Position numbers and translations under genes: made by a program. The notes below the pieces were generated by a model. The model worked only from the letters and a program-made list of their open reading frames with translations, ran no database searches and was not told where the DNA came from. From Planctomycetota bacterium (GTDB taxonomy: Bacteria; Planctomycetota; UBA1135; GCA-002686595), in the NCBI GenBank assembly GCA_016714045.1, contig JADJNY010000001.1, positions 372,001-436,000 of the forward strand: a stretch of 64,000 nucleotides of DNA. Direction: 5' to 3'. Shown one piece after another: positions 1 through 9,000 of this stretch. The first letter of the stretch is position 1; each line of letters begins with the position of its first letter.

Positions 1-1694
1 GGGAGCATCTCCATCGGGTCCTCGCGCTGGTAGCGGCCGAGCTCGTCCGCCGGTGGCATCTTCGCGGGGTCGTAGTCGAGGTAGCTCGTGACGTAGAGAT
101 CGAGATCGCCGTCGCGATCGTAGTCCGCCGCGCACACGGTGGCGTGCCAGCGCTCGTCCTGCGGCACGCCCGCGGCGAGCGTGACGTCGGTGAAGCGGCC
201 GGCGCCGTCGTTCAGGTGGAGCGCGTTCTTGCCGTAGTTCGCGACGAACAGGTCGAGGTCGCGATCGCCGTCCGCGTCGAAGAAGAGGGCACCCATGCCG
301 CGCCCCTGCACGCCGAGGTTCGCGCGCGCGGTCACGTCGTCGAACGTACCGTCGCCGCGGTTGCGATAGAGCTTCGCCGTCGGCACGCGCGATCCTTCAC
401 GCCCGCCGCCCTGCGGCAGGAAGAGATCGTTCCAACCGTCGCCGTCGACGTCGCCCCACGCAGCCCCCGGCCCCATCGTCGGCCGGATGTCGAGCTGTTC
501 GTCGGGGCCTTCGAGATGCACGAACTCGATCCCCGCGTCGCGCGTGACGTCGTGGAAGAGGGCGCGTGGATTCGCGGCAGCATCCCACGGCTCGAATGGA
601 GGTTGGGAGTCGCAGCCCACGCGGACGGAGAGCGTCCACGTCGTGTCCGGAGCGGACTCCGGCACGGGGACGACGAGCTCGAGCACCTGATTCGGGGGGA
701 TCACCGAGTTGCGTCCATCGTGCTCTTCGAGCAGATCGAGCGTCGGCCCGGTCGCGAGCGCCGCGAGTCGCTCGTCGCGCACGTCGAGTTCGGGCCACTC
801 GAGCGAACCCGGTCGAGTCCGGCCGCGAGTCCAACGTTCCACCGGCCCAGTACGCAGCGCGGTCGGACGAACTCGACGCGTGCTCGCCATCGGTAGACGT
901 GCGACGTGCGCCCAGAGCACCTGGTCGATGCGTCCATCGCGCAACTCGAGCCAGGGCCTCGTGTCGCGCGGCGCAGGGCGGATCCGCGGCGTCCACGACA
1001 CGCCCCAGAGCGTGATCGCTTCCCGTGCGTCGTCGTCGTAGTAGCGCGAGCCCGCACCTTCGGAACGGAGCTCGTGCGTGAGCAGCTCCGCCTCGAGCGC
1101 CGCGCGAGCGTTCGGCGTCAGCTCGCTTGCCTGCGTGACGAGTTGGAGCGTGAGGTCCTCGGTCGGCGCGGCGATCCAGATCGGCCCGGAAGGACCGAGC
1201 ACGGCGTCCTGGCGCGCGAAGTAGGGCAGCAGTTCGTCGGCCCCGGCATCCGGAGGAGCGAGCGGTTCGTCCTTCCGCGCGAGACGGGCTTCGAGCGCTT
1301 CCCCTCGGACGATCGAGGTCGGCAGGCGTGCGTCACGCAGGACTTGGAAGCCCTGATCGTCGCGCGGGCCGACCACGCGCTCGCCGGGAGCGTGCGGCAC
1401 CCACACGAGCTCGAGCCGATCGATGGCGAGTGCTCGCGACGTCGCAGAAGCGAGCCGCAGGTGCACGCCGTCGCGTTCGCGCTCGACCCGCGGCGCGCAC
1501 TCCGAGCGCGAGATGAGCGGGAGCAGGACCTCGGCGCGATCCTTGAGAGCGGAGACGGCGACGAAGCCTCCCGCGTTCTCGGCGAGCAGCACTGCGCCGT
1601 GCTGCGGCGGCATCGTTTCGCCCGCACGAGGTGTCGCGAGCGAAGGGACTGCGATCGAAAGGGCGAGAACGCTCGGGATCATTTGGCCCGTCAT
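1..1694 (-). CDS. FG-GAP/VCBS repeat protein, ASPIC-UnbV (CRTAC1) type, C-terminus cut off by window edge
   Basis: One open frame runs from an ATG at 1694 down to base 1 with no stop, so about 564 residues are visible and the C-terminus is missing. The first ~25 residues resemble a secretion signal (hydrophobic stretch IPSVLALSIAVPS). About 350 residues without recognisable repeats follow; from about base 560 there are beta-propeller-type FG-GAP units of the form DVDGDGWNDLFLP, DADGDRDLDLFVANY and DYDRDGDLDLYVTSY, whose Asp/Gly-rich loops bind calcium in this family. The phrase FHDVTRDAGIEFVH just before the repeats is the usual opening of CRTAC1/UnbV-like proteins. A second family member lies at 27491-29278. 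Substrate and role are unknown; extracellular or periplasmic location is inferred. Another in-frame ATG at 1682 could be the start. Confidence 0.8.
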   Translation of the reverse strand, partial: MTGQMIPSVLALSIAVPSLATPRAGETMPPQHGAVLLAENAGGFVAVSALKDRAEVLLPLISRSECAPRVERERDGVHLRLASATSRALAIDRLELVWVPHAPGERVVGPRDDQGFQVLRDARLPTSIVRGEALEARLARKDEPLAPPDAGADELLPYFARQDAVLGPSGPIWIAAPTEDLTLQLVTQASELTPNARAALEAELLTHELRSEGAGSRYYDDDAREAITLWGVSWTPRIRPAPRDTRPWLELRDGRIDQVLWAHVARLPMASTRRVRPTALRTGPVERWTRGRTRPGSLEWPELDVRDERLAALATGPTLDLLEEHDGRNSVIPPNQVLELVVPVPESAPDTTWTLSVRVGCDSQPPFEPWDAAANPRALFHDVTRDAGIEFVHLEGPDEQLDIRPTMGPGAAWGDVDGDGWNDLFLPQGGGREGSRVPTAKLYRNRGDGTFDDVTARANLGVQGRGMGALFFDADGDRDLDLFVANYGKNALHLNDGAGRFTDVTLAAGVPQDERWHATVCAADYDRDGDLDLYVTSYLDYDPAKMPPADELGRYQREDPMEML

Positions 1695-1726
1695 GCTCTC
1701 GGCGCGTGTCTCATCGTGCAAGAAAA

Positions 1727-1765
1727 CACCGCGCCCCGCGGCCATCAGGCCCGCGGGGCGCGGTG
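1727..1765 (-). terminator. Intrinsic terminator after the 74-residue gene
   Basis: A perfect 15-bp G+C-rich inverted repeat (1727-1741 against 1751-1765, 9-nt loop) is followed on the minus strand by GTTTTCTTG. It sits 22 nt after the stop of the gene at 1788-2012 and just before the start of the FG-GAP gene, so it should separate the two transcripts. Confidence 0.8.
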
Positions 1766-1787
1766 AGTTCGTCGCGCGTGCGCGCGC

Positions 1788-2012
1788 TCACATCTTCAGG
1801 TCTTTGATCTCGTCGACGGCGAAGTCGATGCTGACTTCCTGATCGATGTTGATGACGCGGCCCGTGCCCTTGTACGGGTTGAAGATCAGCGCTCCGTGGA
1901 CGACCCGGCCGTCCTTGAAGTGCACGGTGATCTTGTCGGCGGTACGAGCCCCGAGCAGCATGTCGTAGATGCGGCCCGGGCCCATTTCGCTCTTCTTCTT
2001 GGTGGTGCTCAT
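1788..2012 (-). CDS. Small conserved-looking protein, possible Sm-like small beta-barrel
   Basis: 74 residues. I do not recognise the family with certainty. The N-terminus is Lys-rich and hydrophilic (STTKKKSEMG); the rest alternates in the way of a small beta-barrel: KITVHFKDGRVVHGALIFNPYKG then GRVINIDQEVSIDFAVDEIKDL. Strand-turn-strand pieces such as VHFKDGRVVHG are seen in Sm-like and PilZ-like barrels, but that link is only inferred. There is no signal peptide, so it is probably cytoplasmic. It lies 33 nt downstream of the NUDIX gene, probably in the same transcript, and is followed by a strong terminator. No good Shine-Dalgarno sequence precedes the ATG. Confidence 0.7.
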   Translation of the reverse strand: MSTTKKKSEMGPGRIYDMLLGARTADKITVHFKDGRVVHGALIFNPYKGTGRVINIDQEVSIDFAVDEIKDLKM

Positions 2013-2045
2013 GAGAATCGAATCGGACTTTCTTCGTGCCCCGCC

Positions 2046-2735
2046 TCAGGAGTGTGCGGCGAGGGGTTGAGGGACGAGCTCGTCGAGGTGCGGGATGAGC
2101 AGGGCGGACCAGGTCTCGAAGTTCACGCCGCTCGCGAGCATCGCGCGCAGCTCATCGATCGAAACCCAGCGGCCTTCGAGTAGATCGACCTCGCGAATCT
2201 CCGGCGGTGACGAAACCGTGACCACTTGGACGAGACCTACGTGCACGGCGCCGACGGGGTTGGAGTCGTCGTTGATCAGGCCGACGCGACGCACTTCGTA
2301 CGCGCCGCGAACCACCAGCTCTTCAGCGAGCTCGCGCCGCGTGCCTGCGTCGAGCGGGTTCTTCGTCGCGCTCGTCGCGTCGAGGTCTTCCGGGTTGATG
2401 TGCCCGCCGATCCCGATCGAGTGCTTGTCGTGGAGCCGCGCCTCGCCGCCCTTCTTCAGCCGCCGCGTGACGAGCACGCGCGTGCCCTCGGGCGCATCCC
2501 AGCGGACGATCGAATAGGGGATGACCTGCTTCCAGGCCGGCGTGCGCTCGGCGCGCTCGCGCTCGACGAAGAAGCCCTCGCGCGCGACGACCTCCTCGAA
2601 GGCCGCGGCGGGGAGACCGGGGGCCTTGGAGGCGGCCGGCTGGCCCGTCCTGGAGGCGTCCGCGAAGGGGACGAGCCCGTGCGGATAGCACTCGGGGAAG
2701 AGTGCCGTCCGGGGCACGACGAAGACGAACTCCAT
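2046..2735 (-). CDS. NUDIX hydrolase family protein
   Basis: 229 residues. NUDIX enzymes hydrolyse nucleoside diphosphates linked to another moiety, using a helix-loop-helix with the pattern GX5EX7REUXEEXGU. Here the glycine end of the box is GIGGHINPEDLD and the catalytic helix is TRRELAEELV, separated by a loop (ATSATKNPLDAG) longer than in the classic box. The two acidic residues of REXXEE that coordinate Mg2+ are present. The segment GEARLHDKHSIGIGGHI resembles the phosphoesterase-like NUDIX subgroup. The ~70 residues before the NUDIX fold do not match a domain I know. Substrate cannot be told. A sigma70-like promoter lies about 105 nt upstream, and the small gene at 1788-2012 follows 33 nt after the stop. 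Confidence 0.8.
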   Translation of the reverse strand: MEFVFVVPRTALFPECYPHGLVPFADASRTGQPAASKAPGLPAAAFEEVVAREGFFVERERAERTPAWKQVIPYSIVRWDAPEGTRVLVTRRLKKGGEARLHDKHSIGIGGHINPEDLDATSATKNPLDAGTRRELAEELVVRGAYEVRRVGLINDDSNPVGAVHVGLVQVVTVSSPPEIREVDLLEGRWVSIDELRAMLASGVNFETWSALLIPHLDELVPQPLAAHS

Positions 2736-3092
2736 GGGTGGTGGCGGTGAGCCGGGGACGCACGCGATGGCGGCCTCGGCGGGGCTGGCGGCAGGCTCGG
2801 AGGGGCTTCGGGGGCGGACCCGAAGCGAGGAAGGCGAGACGATAAGGGCAGGGGCTCGATTTCGTCAAGATACGGAAGCACTTCGAGACGAGGGCCCCAA
2901 CCGGTAGTGGCAAAGCGACATCGTGAACGGACGCGACTCGGCGTGCTCGGGTCGCGGCGCCGAGCTTCGCTCCGCGCGCGGTGGGGGGCGCGCCGCAGGG
3001 TGTCCGCTCGAGCGGCGGGGCTCGTGTCCGCGGTCGCGGTGCTCCGCGCGCGCTGCCGCTCGGAAACGCCGCGGTCGGCTCGTGGGGGAGAA
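2736..3092. other. Intergenic region between the NUDIX gene and RNase P RNA
   Basis: This 357-nt stretch contains the minus-strand promoter at 2840-2868. The rest is very G+C-rich, and I see no coding frame with family similarity, no repeat and no clear terminator. Confidence 0.5.
2840..2868 (-). promoter_or_regulatory. Sigma70-type promoter for the NUDIX gene
   Basis: On the minus strand TTGACG (2868-2863) is separated by 17 nt from TTATCG (2845-2840). This is one of the two best -35/-10 pairs in the window and lies in a locally A+T-richer pocket. Predicted start is near 2833, giving a 5' leader of about 100 nt. Confidence 0.6.
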
Positions 3093-3486
3093 GCGGCGTG
3101 AGAGGCCCGATAAGCCGGATCCTGTCCCCGTCTTTCGACGGGCGACGGCCATTTCTCTGGGACCGCGCTCGCGCACGGCCTCGAACGTTCTACCCGGAAG
3201 GCGCTGGACGCGGGTCGTCGCCACATGACCTTCCCTATTTGAACTTTCTCCGGGAGGGGTTTGCCCTGCCACTGCTGTCACCAGCAGTGCGGTGCGCTCT
3301 TGCCGCACCGTTTCACCCTTGCCCGTGGAGCTCGCGCCCCACGTCGGCGGTTTGTTTTCTGTGGCACTTTCCCTGGCCTCGCGGCCGGTTGCCGTTGGCA
3401 ACCTCCCTGACCCGTGGAGTCCGGACTTTCCTCCCCGGTTGAGGCTTTCACCCCGCCGGAGCGGCCGTCCAGGCCTCTCACGCCGC
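3093..3486 (-). ncRNA. rnpB: RNase P RNA (bacterial type A)
   Basis: This is the catalytic RNA that removes 5' leaders from tRNA precursors. Read on the minus strand it has the universal 5' signature GAGGAAAGTCCGGACTCC, then AAGGGTGAAACGGTGCGGCAAGAGCGCACCG, the AAACCCCTCCCGGAG region, and the 3' signature GGACAGGATCCGGCTTATCG. The first and last 15 nt (3472-3486 and 3093-3107) are perfectly complementary and form helix P1, which sets the boundaries. A TAGGAT hexamer at 3496-3491 fits a start at the beginning of P1. The length, about 394 nt, is normal. Individual helices were not folded, but the order of conserved blocks leaves little doubt. Confidence 0.95.
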
Positions 3487-3490
3487 GTGC

Positions 3491-3496
3491 ATCCTA
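3491..3496 (-). promoter_or_regulatory. Likely -10 element of the RNase P RNA gene
   Basis: TAGGAT on the minus strand ends 5 nt before the first base of helix P1, the expected distance to the transcription start. No convincing -35 box is found at 16-18 nt spacing. Confidence 0.45.
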
Positions 3497-3619
3497 GCCG
3501 ACGCCGTGCGATCGCGTTCGCTTCGAGCGCTCGAAGTCGGCGGAGCGCTGGGAATCGCCTGCGAGCGCCGCTTCGGCGGCGCGCACGCGCTCGAACGGAT
3601 CGGTCGGACGCCGCTCGGC

Positions 3620-3648
3620 TTGTCGCTTCGAGGGCGCGCGCCTACCCT
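3620..3648 (+). promoter_or_regulatory. Sigma70-type promoter for the alpha/beta-hydrolase gene
   Basis: TTGTCG (3620-3625), a 17-nt spacer and TACCCT (3643-3648). The -10 hexamer ends 11 nt before the ATG at 3660, so the transcript would have a leader of only about 4-5 nt and no Shine-Dalgarno sequence. Confidence 0.5.
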
Positions 3649-3659
3649 GCGCCGATCGC

Positions 3660-4505
3660 ATGAGCCGCATCGAACCCACGGTCACGTACCTCGAACTGCG
3701 CGCGTCGACGCCGGACGGCGACGCCGCGGGCGGGATCCAGCACAAGGCGGAGGGGCTCGTGCTGCTCCACGTGCAGGAGCTCGCGCCGCCCGGCGAGCCG
3801 CGCGGCGCCGTGACGATCGTGCACGACGTGGGGAGCCACGGCGGGCGCTACCTCGACCTCGCGCAGGCGCTCGCGGCCGACGGTTGGGCCGTCGCGCTGC
3901 CGGATCTGCGCGGTCACGGTCGCTCGGAGGGCGAGCGCGGGCACTCGAACGGCATCAAGGAAGTGCTGCGCGACCTCGGCGACGTGCAGGATCACCTCGC
4001 GTACCGCCAGCCCGAGGCGCCGAAGGTGCTCGTCGGGCACGGACTCGGCGCGATCTGGGCGCTGGCGTACGCGTGCGAGCGTCCGGGCGACGTCGCGGCG
4101 CTCGTGCTCGCGGCGCCGCTCGTCGAGCCGCGCTTCGAGCTGCCGAAGCCCGCGGGCGGGCTCGCGAAGCTCTTCAAGAAGGTGGGGCCGAACGCGCCGG
4201 GGAAGCTCGGGTGGAAGCAGGACGCCGCGGGCGACGCGCTCGCGCACGACGTGATCACGCTGCGCGCGGGCGAGCAGGCGATCGAGACCGCGCAGCGCTA
4301 TCGCGGGCGCGCGGGCGAGCTCTCCGTTCCCGTGCTCGTGCTCGGCGGCGCGAGCGACCCGCTCGTCGACGCGGGCGCGGCGAAGGCGCTCGCGGGCGCG
4401 CGCGGGACGCACGAGAGCGTCGCGGGAGTCGCGCACGACGTGCTGCGCGACGCGAAGGCGATCGCGCGCGCCGTCGCGTGGATCGGCGGCGCGGTGCCGC
4501 GCTAG
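3660..4505 (+). CDS. Alpha/beta-hydrolase fold protein lacking the nucleophilic serine
   Basis: 281 residues, with the layout of serine aminopeptidase S33/monoacylglycerol lipase-like hydrolases. Family features visible: the oxyanion-region VHDVGSHGGRY (residues 54-64), the strand and turn VALPDLRGHGRSEG (78-91), a nucleophile elbow, an acidic residue in GGASDPLVDAG and a histidine in GVAHDVLRD near the C-terminus. The elbow reads GHGLG (126-130) instead of GHSXG, so the catalytic serine is replaced by Gly128 (codon GGA). A simple change from an AGC/TCG serine codon would need more than one substitution, and the frame is otherwise clean. The protein may be a non-enzymatic relative or use another nucleophile. 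No signal peptide. It is a single gene that ends 6 nt from convergent ruvX. Confidence 0.8.
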   Translation: MSRIEPTVTYLELRASTPDGDAAGGIQHKAEGLVLLHVQELAPPGEPRGAVTIVHDVGSHGGRYLDLAQALAADGWAVALPDLRGHGRSEGERGHSNGIKEVLRDLGDVQDHLAYRQPEAPKVLVGHGLGAIWALAYACERPGDVAALVLAAPLVEPRFELPKPAGGLAKLFKKVGPNAPGKLGWKQDAAGDALAHDVITLRAGEQAIETAQRYRGRAGELSVPVLVLGGASDPLVDAGAAKALAGARGTHESVAGVAHDVLRDAKAIARAVAWIGGAVPR

Positions 4506-4511
4506 CGCACG

Positions 4512-4940
4512 TCAGCCCGGCTCGCCGCTCTCCATCCAATCGCGTAGGAGCACGAGTGCGCTCCAACTGTCGCGGCGCGCGCGCGCCTCCTTGCCGTGAT
4601 GCCCCGCCTCGCGCAGCAGCTCTTCGGCGGCTTTCGTCGTCAGCGTCTCGTTCCACAGCTTCAGCGGCACGCGCGGCAGGCGGGTCGAGAGCCGCGCCGC
4701 GAACTCGCGCACTTCGGCGGCGCGCGGGCCCTCCGTGCCGTCGACGTTCACGGGCAGGCCGACGAGCAGGAGGCGGACGTCGCGCTCGTCGACGAGCGCC
4801 GCGACGTGCTCGAGCAGCTTCGCGTCGTCGCCGGGGCCTTGGTAGGTCTCGATCGCCTTGCTGACGATGCGCAGCGCGTCGACGGACGCGAACCCGGTGC
4901 GCTTCGTGCCGTGGTCGATCGCGAGGACCGGGCCCTTCAT
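4512..4940 (-). CDS. ruvX: RuvX/YqgF family Holliday-junction resolvase-like nuclease
   Basis: 142 residues, the usual length. The family has an RNase H-like fold; members have been linked to Holliday-junction resolution and to anti-termination or rRNA maturation. The first strand carries the diagnostic AIDHGTKRTGFAS (residues 7-19) with the metal-binding Asp. LLLVGLPVNVDGTEGPRAAEVREFAARL is the second conserved block, LWNETLTTKAAEELLREAG supplies the conserved Glu, and a final Asp is present in ARRDSWSALVLLRDWME. It is the last gene of a minus-strand run (tsaB, alr, AsmA-like, manC, ruvX), 76 nt after manC. Cytoplasmic. Confidence 0.92.
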   Translation of the reverse strand: MKGPVLAIDHGTKRTGFASVDALRIVSKAIETYQGPGDDAKLLEHVAALVDERDVRLLLVGLPVNVDGTEGPRAAEVREFAARLSTRLPRVPLKLWNETLTTKAAEELLREAGHHGKEARARRDSWSALVLLRDWMESGEPG

Positions 4941-5016
4941 CGTCGCTTGCCCCGCGACCGCGGTCGCCTCGCCGATCGCGAGCGTCCGAGATCGAACATC
5001 CTTCGCGCGGCTGGGC

Positions 5017-6076
5017 TCACAGGAACGTCGGCCCCTCGCGCTCGAGGCGCGTCACGACGTGCTTCACGTCCTGCGCGCGCTCGCGCGGCATGACGAGGAT
5101 CGCCTTGCCCGCGCGCACGACGACGGGGTCCTTCACACCTACGAGCGCCACGAGCTCGCCCGTCTTCCCGTGCACGACGCAGCCCGACGAGTCGTGCGCG
5201 AGCACGCTGGCACCACCCGACGCGAAGTTGCCCTGCGCGTCCGCCGCGAGCACGTCCGGCAGCGCGGCCCACGAGCCGACGTCGCTCCACGTGAAGTCGA
5301 TGGGAGCACGCGCACGTTGCCCGCCTTCTCCATGACCGCGACGTCGATCGGCGCGGAGGGGAGCGTCGGGTAGACGCGCTCGGCGTCCGCTTCGGAGCGG
5401 ATCGTGCGAACCGGTCCAACGATCTCGCGCGCGTGCTGCTCCAGCGCGGCGAGGATCGCGTCCGTGCGCCACACGAAGATGCCCGCGTTCCAGAAGAAGC
5501 GCCCGCTCGCGAGGAACTGCTCGGCGCGCGCGCGGTCGGGCTTCTCGACGAAGCGCGCGACGCGCCGAACGCTCTTCCGCTGCGCGTGCCGAGCTCCTCG
5601 GCGCTCTCGATGCAGCCGTAGCCCGTCGCGGGGAACGAGGGTCGCACGCCGAGCGTGCAGAGCGCACGCGTCTCGAACGCCTCCTCGCACGCGGCGCGCA
5701 GCAGGTGGCGGAAGTCCTTCCCCGGCTGGATGACGTGGTCGGACGGCAGCACGATCTGCACGGTGGCCCCACCGCGCCGCTCGATCTCGGCCGCGGCCCA
5801 CGCGACGCACGGCGCCGTGTTGCGCCCGCACGGCTCCGCGAGCACGTTCTCGCGCGGGACCTTCGGGAGGAACTTGCGCACGAGGTCGACGTGGTCGCGG
5901 CCCGTGACGACGAGCGTGTGCTCGGGTCCGACGAGCCCCTTCAAGCGCGCCGCCGTCTCGGCGATCAGCGTGCGCCGCCCTCCGATCGGGAGGAACTGCT
6001 TCGGGAGCGTCTTCCTGCTCGCGGGCCAGAAACGGGTGCCGAAGCCGCCCGCCATGATCACGGCGTAGATCTGCAT
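5017..6076 (-). CDS. manC: Mannose-1-phosphate guanylyltransferase, frame broken by two indels
   Basis: The product makes GDP-mannose from mannose-1-phosphate and GTP for surface polysaccharides. The start is clear: MQIYAVIMAGGFGTRFWPAS holds the nucleotidyltransferase signature GGXGTRXWPXS, followed by LPKQFLPIGG and LPSDHVI. After LGTRSG (near 5572) the reading continues one frame over as RRVARFVEKPD and FFWNAGIFVW, and near 5312 it shifts again to IDFTWSDVGSWAALPDVL and the C-terminal VVHGKTGELVALVG. Each break is repaired by adding one base (GGAAGAG; CTCCCATC). The repaired protein would be about 353 residues, normal for the single-domain form without an isomerase domain. Sequence error is the likelier explanation. 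It lies 15 nt after the AsmA-like gene, in the same direction. Confidence 0.85.
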
Positions 6077-6091
6077 GCGTCGTTCGCCGCG

Positions 6092-9000
6092 TCAGAAGCG
6101 CGGCGGGAGGGGAGCATACCCCGGCAGCGGGAGCGCGCGGTAGCCGTCGCGGCGGCCGAAGAGGCCGAACCAGTGCGCGCGGATCGCGGGACGGTCGAGG
6201 TCGCCCTGGATCGAAACGGACACGATGTTGTCGGTCACCCACGAGACGAAGCGCAGGAGCCACTGCAAGTTCTCGATCTCCGAGAGCTGCACGTCGAGCG
6301 CGTAGTCGAGCGTGCCATCGAAGTCGAGCGTGCCCTTGCCCGCGAGCTGCAACGCGGCGCTCGCGACGCGGATGTCGCGCATCGTGATCTTGCCGTCCTG
6401 GATGTCGAGGTTCGTCGCCATGCTGTCGAACGTCACCGTGTTGCCGAGGCGCACGGTCTCGAGCAGCGAGCGGATCACGGGCACCGACCACAGGTACGAG
6501 TCCGTCAGCACGACCGAGCCCGACCCGCGCATGCGCAGGAGGTCCTTCTCGTCGCCCGTCAGGCGCAGGCGGCACCTGAGGCGGCCCTTGTTCGCGACGT
6601 TCGAGACGAAGAGCCCCTGCAGGAGCTCCTCGACCTTGACGTCGCGCAGGTCGAGCGCGAGCTGGAACGGGTACGGCTCCGTCAGGTCGATCGAGAAGAG
6701 CGTTCCGCCGCGATCGGAGTCGTTGCCGAGCGGACGCAGCTCCCCGCCGGCGAACTTGCCGGTCATGTCTTCGATCGAAAGGCGCGGCTCGAAGTACGTG
6801 ACGAGCATCTCGGCCTGGTCGAGCGCGCGGCCCGCGACCTGGCCCGAGAGGCCGCGCACGCGCGCTCGCGTGCGCATGTGGCCGCCTTCGATCACGAGCT
6901 CCTCGATGCGCGCCTCCGCCGTCTTCACGACGAGCGGGAGCCCGAGCACGATCGACATCTCGCTCGGCACGACGGTGCCGCGGAACGCGAGGCGCGCGTC
7001 GGTCGCGCTGCGCCCCGTGAGCGTCACGTGCCCATCGCGCAGGTCGAGCGTGCCCGTCCACTTGAGCTCGTCGAGCAGCGCGTCGATCGTCTTCGGATCC
7101 GAGAACGGCGCGAGGTGCCGCCGGTTGATCGGCACCTGGCGCGCGGCGAGGTCCGCGTCGAACACGAATCCGTCGTCCGTCGTGCGGAACTGGACCGTCG
7201 AGAGCTCGATCGGCGTGTCCGCGAGGCGCGCGGTCAGGCGCTCGCCGGAGAGCTCCTCGTCCTCGAGCACGACGCGGCCGCGCAGGCCCTCGAGCACGAA
7301 GTTCTCGCCGCTCTTGAACGTGTCCTCGCGCAAGTGGAGGTCGAAGCGGCTGTGCGCGCGATCCTCGGGCTTCTCGGGGAGGCGGATCTCGCCTTGGAAG
7401 TCGACGCGGCCCGCGAGCCCGATGCCCGAGATGTCAGGCTCAGTGCCCGCGTCGCCGCCGAGGAGCTGCGCGATGCTGCCGCGCAGGCTGGGGCTCGCGG
7501 GGTCGATCCCCGCGCCGGCGACGCGCACGAGGTTCTCCGGGAAGCTCGCGGTGAACGCGACCTGCACGTCGCCCGTCCAGCGCCCGACGATGGGCGAGAT
7601 CGTCGCGTGCGCTCGGCCCGCGTTCCCCGCGGCGTCCTGCTCCAGGCCGACGAGGACGCGTCCGCGCACGTCGCTCGTGCGCATCGGGAACTGCTTCAAC
7701 TGCAGCTCGACCGGCGCGCCCGCGGCAGGCGCGATCTCGGCCCGCGTCAGGTAGCGCCCGCCCGCGCGGCTGCGCGTGCGCTCGTAGGTTGCGTCGACGA
7801 ACCCGCGAGGACCGGCGAGCGCGAGCGCCTCCGCGATCTCCGGGATGCGCGCGCCGAGCTCCTTCGTGTCCTGTCCGACGAGCGGCAGGCGCTGCACGGC
7901 GACGGCGATCGCTTCGAGCTCGTCGAGGTCGCGCGTGTGCTCGGAATCCGGCGCCGTGGGGTCGAGCTCGACGCGCAGTGCGAGCTCGAGCGCGCGCGCG
8001 GTCTCGAGCTTCGCGCTGCCTGCGACGGAGAGCCCGCTCTGCACCTTGCCGTCCGAGACGAAGCGCAACGTCCCCTGCACGCCGTCGACCGGGAGCGGGA
8101 GGTCGGTCCAGCGCAGACCGAGGCCGCGCAGATCGACCTCGAGGTCGGTCGCGAGCCAGGGCATGTCGACCTTCCGGCAGAGGCGCAGTCGCACGCCGAG
8201 CTCGCCGCCGTGCGGCGCGAAAGGCCTCCACGTCGAGGCCGGCGGGACGGGGCCCGAGAGTCCGTTCAGCGCGCGCTCGAGCACGGCGTCGACCGCGAGC
8301 TTCGGCGTCTCGAGCGCGAGCTCGATCTCGCCGTAGCCGTGTCCCGGCAGCGTCGGCGGCGCGTCGGCCGCGTGCGCTTCGATCACGCCGTTCGCGCGGA
8401 TCGGACCGGAGGGATGCTCGGCGGAGAGACCGAAGAGCCCGATGCGGAAGCGCCGCAGCGCGCGCGGATCGAGCGCGAACGCGGCCGCGCCGCGCACACT
8501 CGTGAGCGGCAGGGGAAAACCCTGGTCGGATCGACCGCCGGGGAGGTTCGGCCAGCCGTGGTAGGTGAGGCCCGCGCGACCGTCGAACTCGGCGACGAGC
8601 GCGACGCGTGCGGCGTCCCACGCGAGCTCCGCCGCGTTCCACGGTCCCGGGACGTCGATCGAAGCGCGGACGCGTGCGCGGCCGCGCGGCTCGAACGAAT
8701 CGAACGTCTCGCGCGCCGGTCCGGCCGCGGCGAGCAACGCGGGCAGGCCGCCCTCGACCGGGAGCGCGTCGCACGCGATCCACGCGCGCGCCGCGCGACC
8801 GTCGCCCGCGTCCGGGCCGACGACGCCCCACGCGTCGACGCGCGTGTCGTTCCACGAGCCGAGCGCGCGCGCGTGGCCCGTCCACGCGCCGGGCGCGCCG
8901 AGCTCCGCCTCGCTCGCGGGCGCGTAGCGCGCTTCGACGGCGAAGAGCCCGCTCCCGATCGTCGTATCGGATCCGGGCACGCGCAGGCTCGCGTCGCCCA

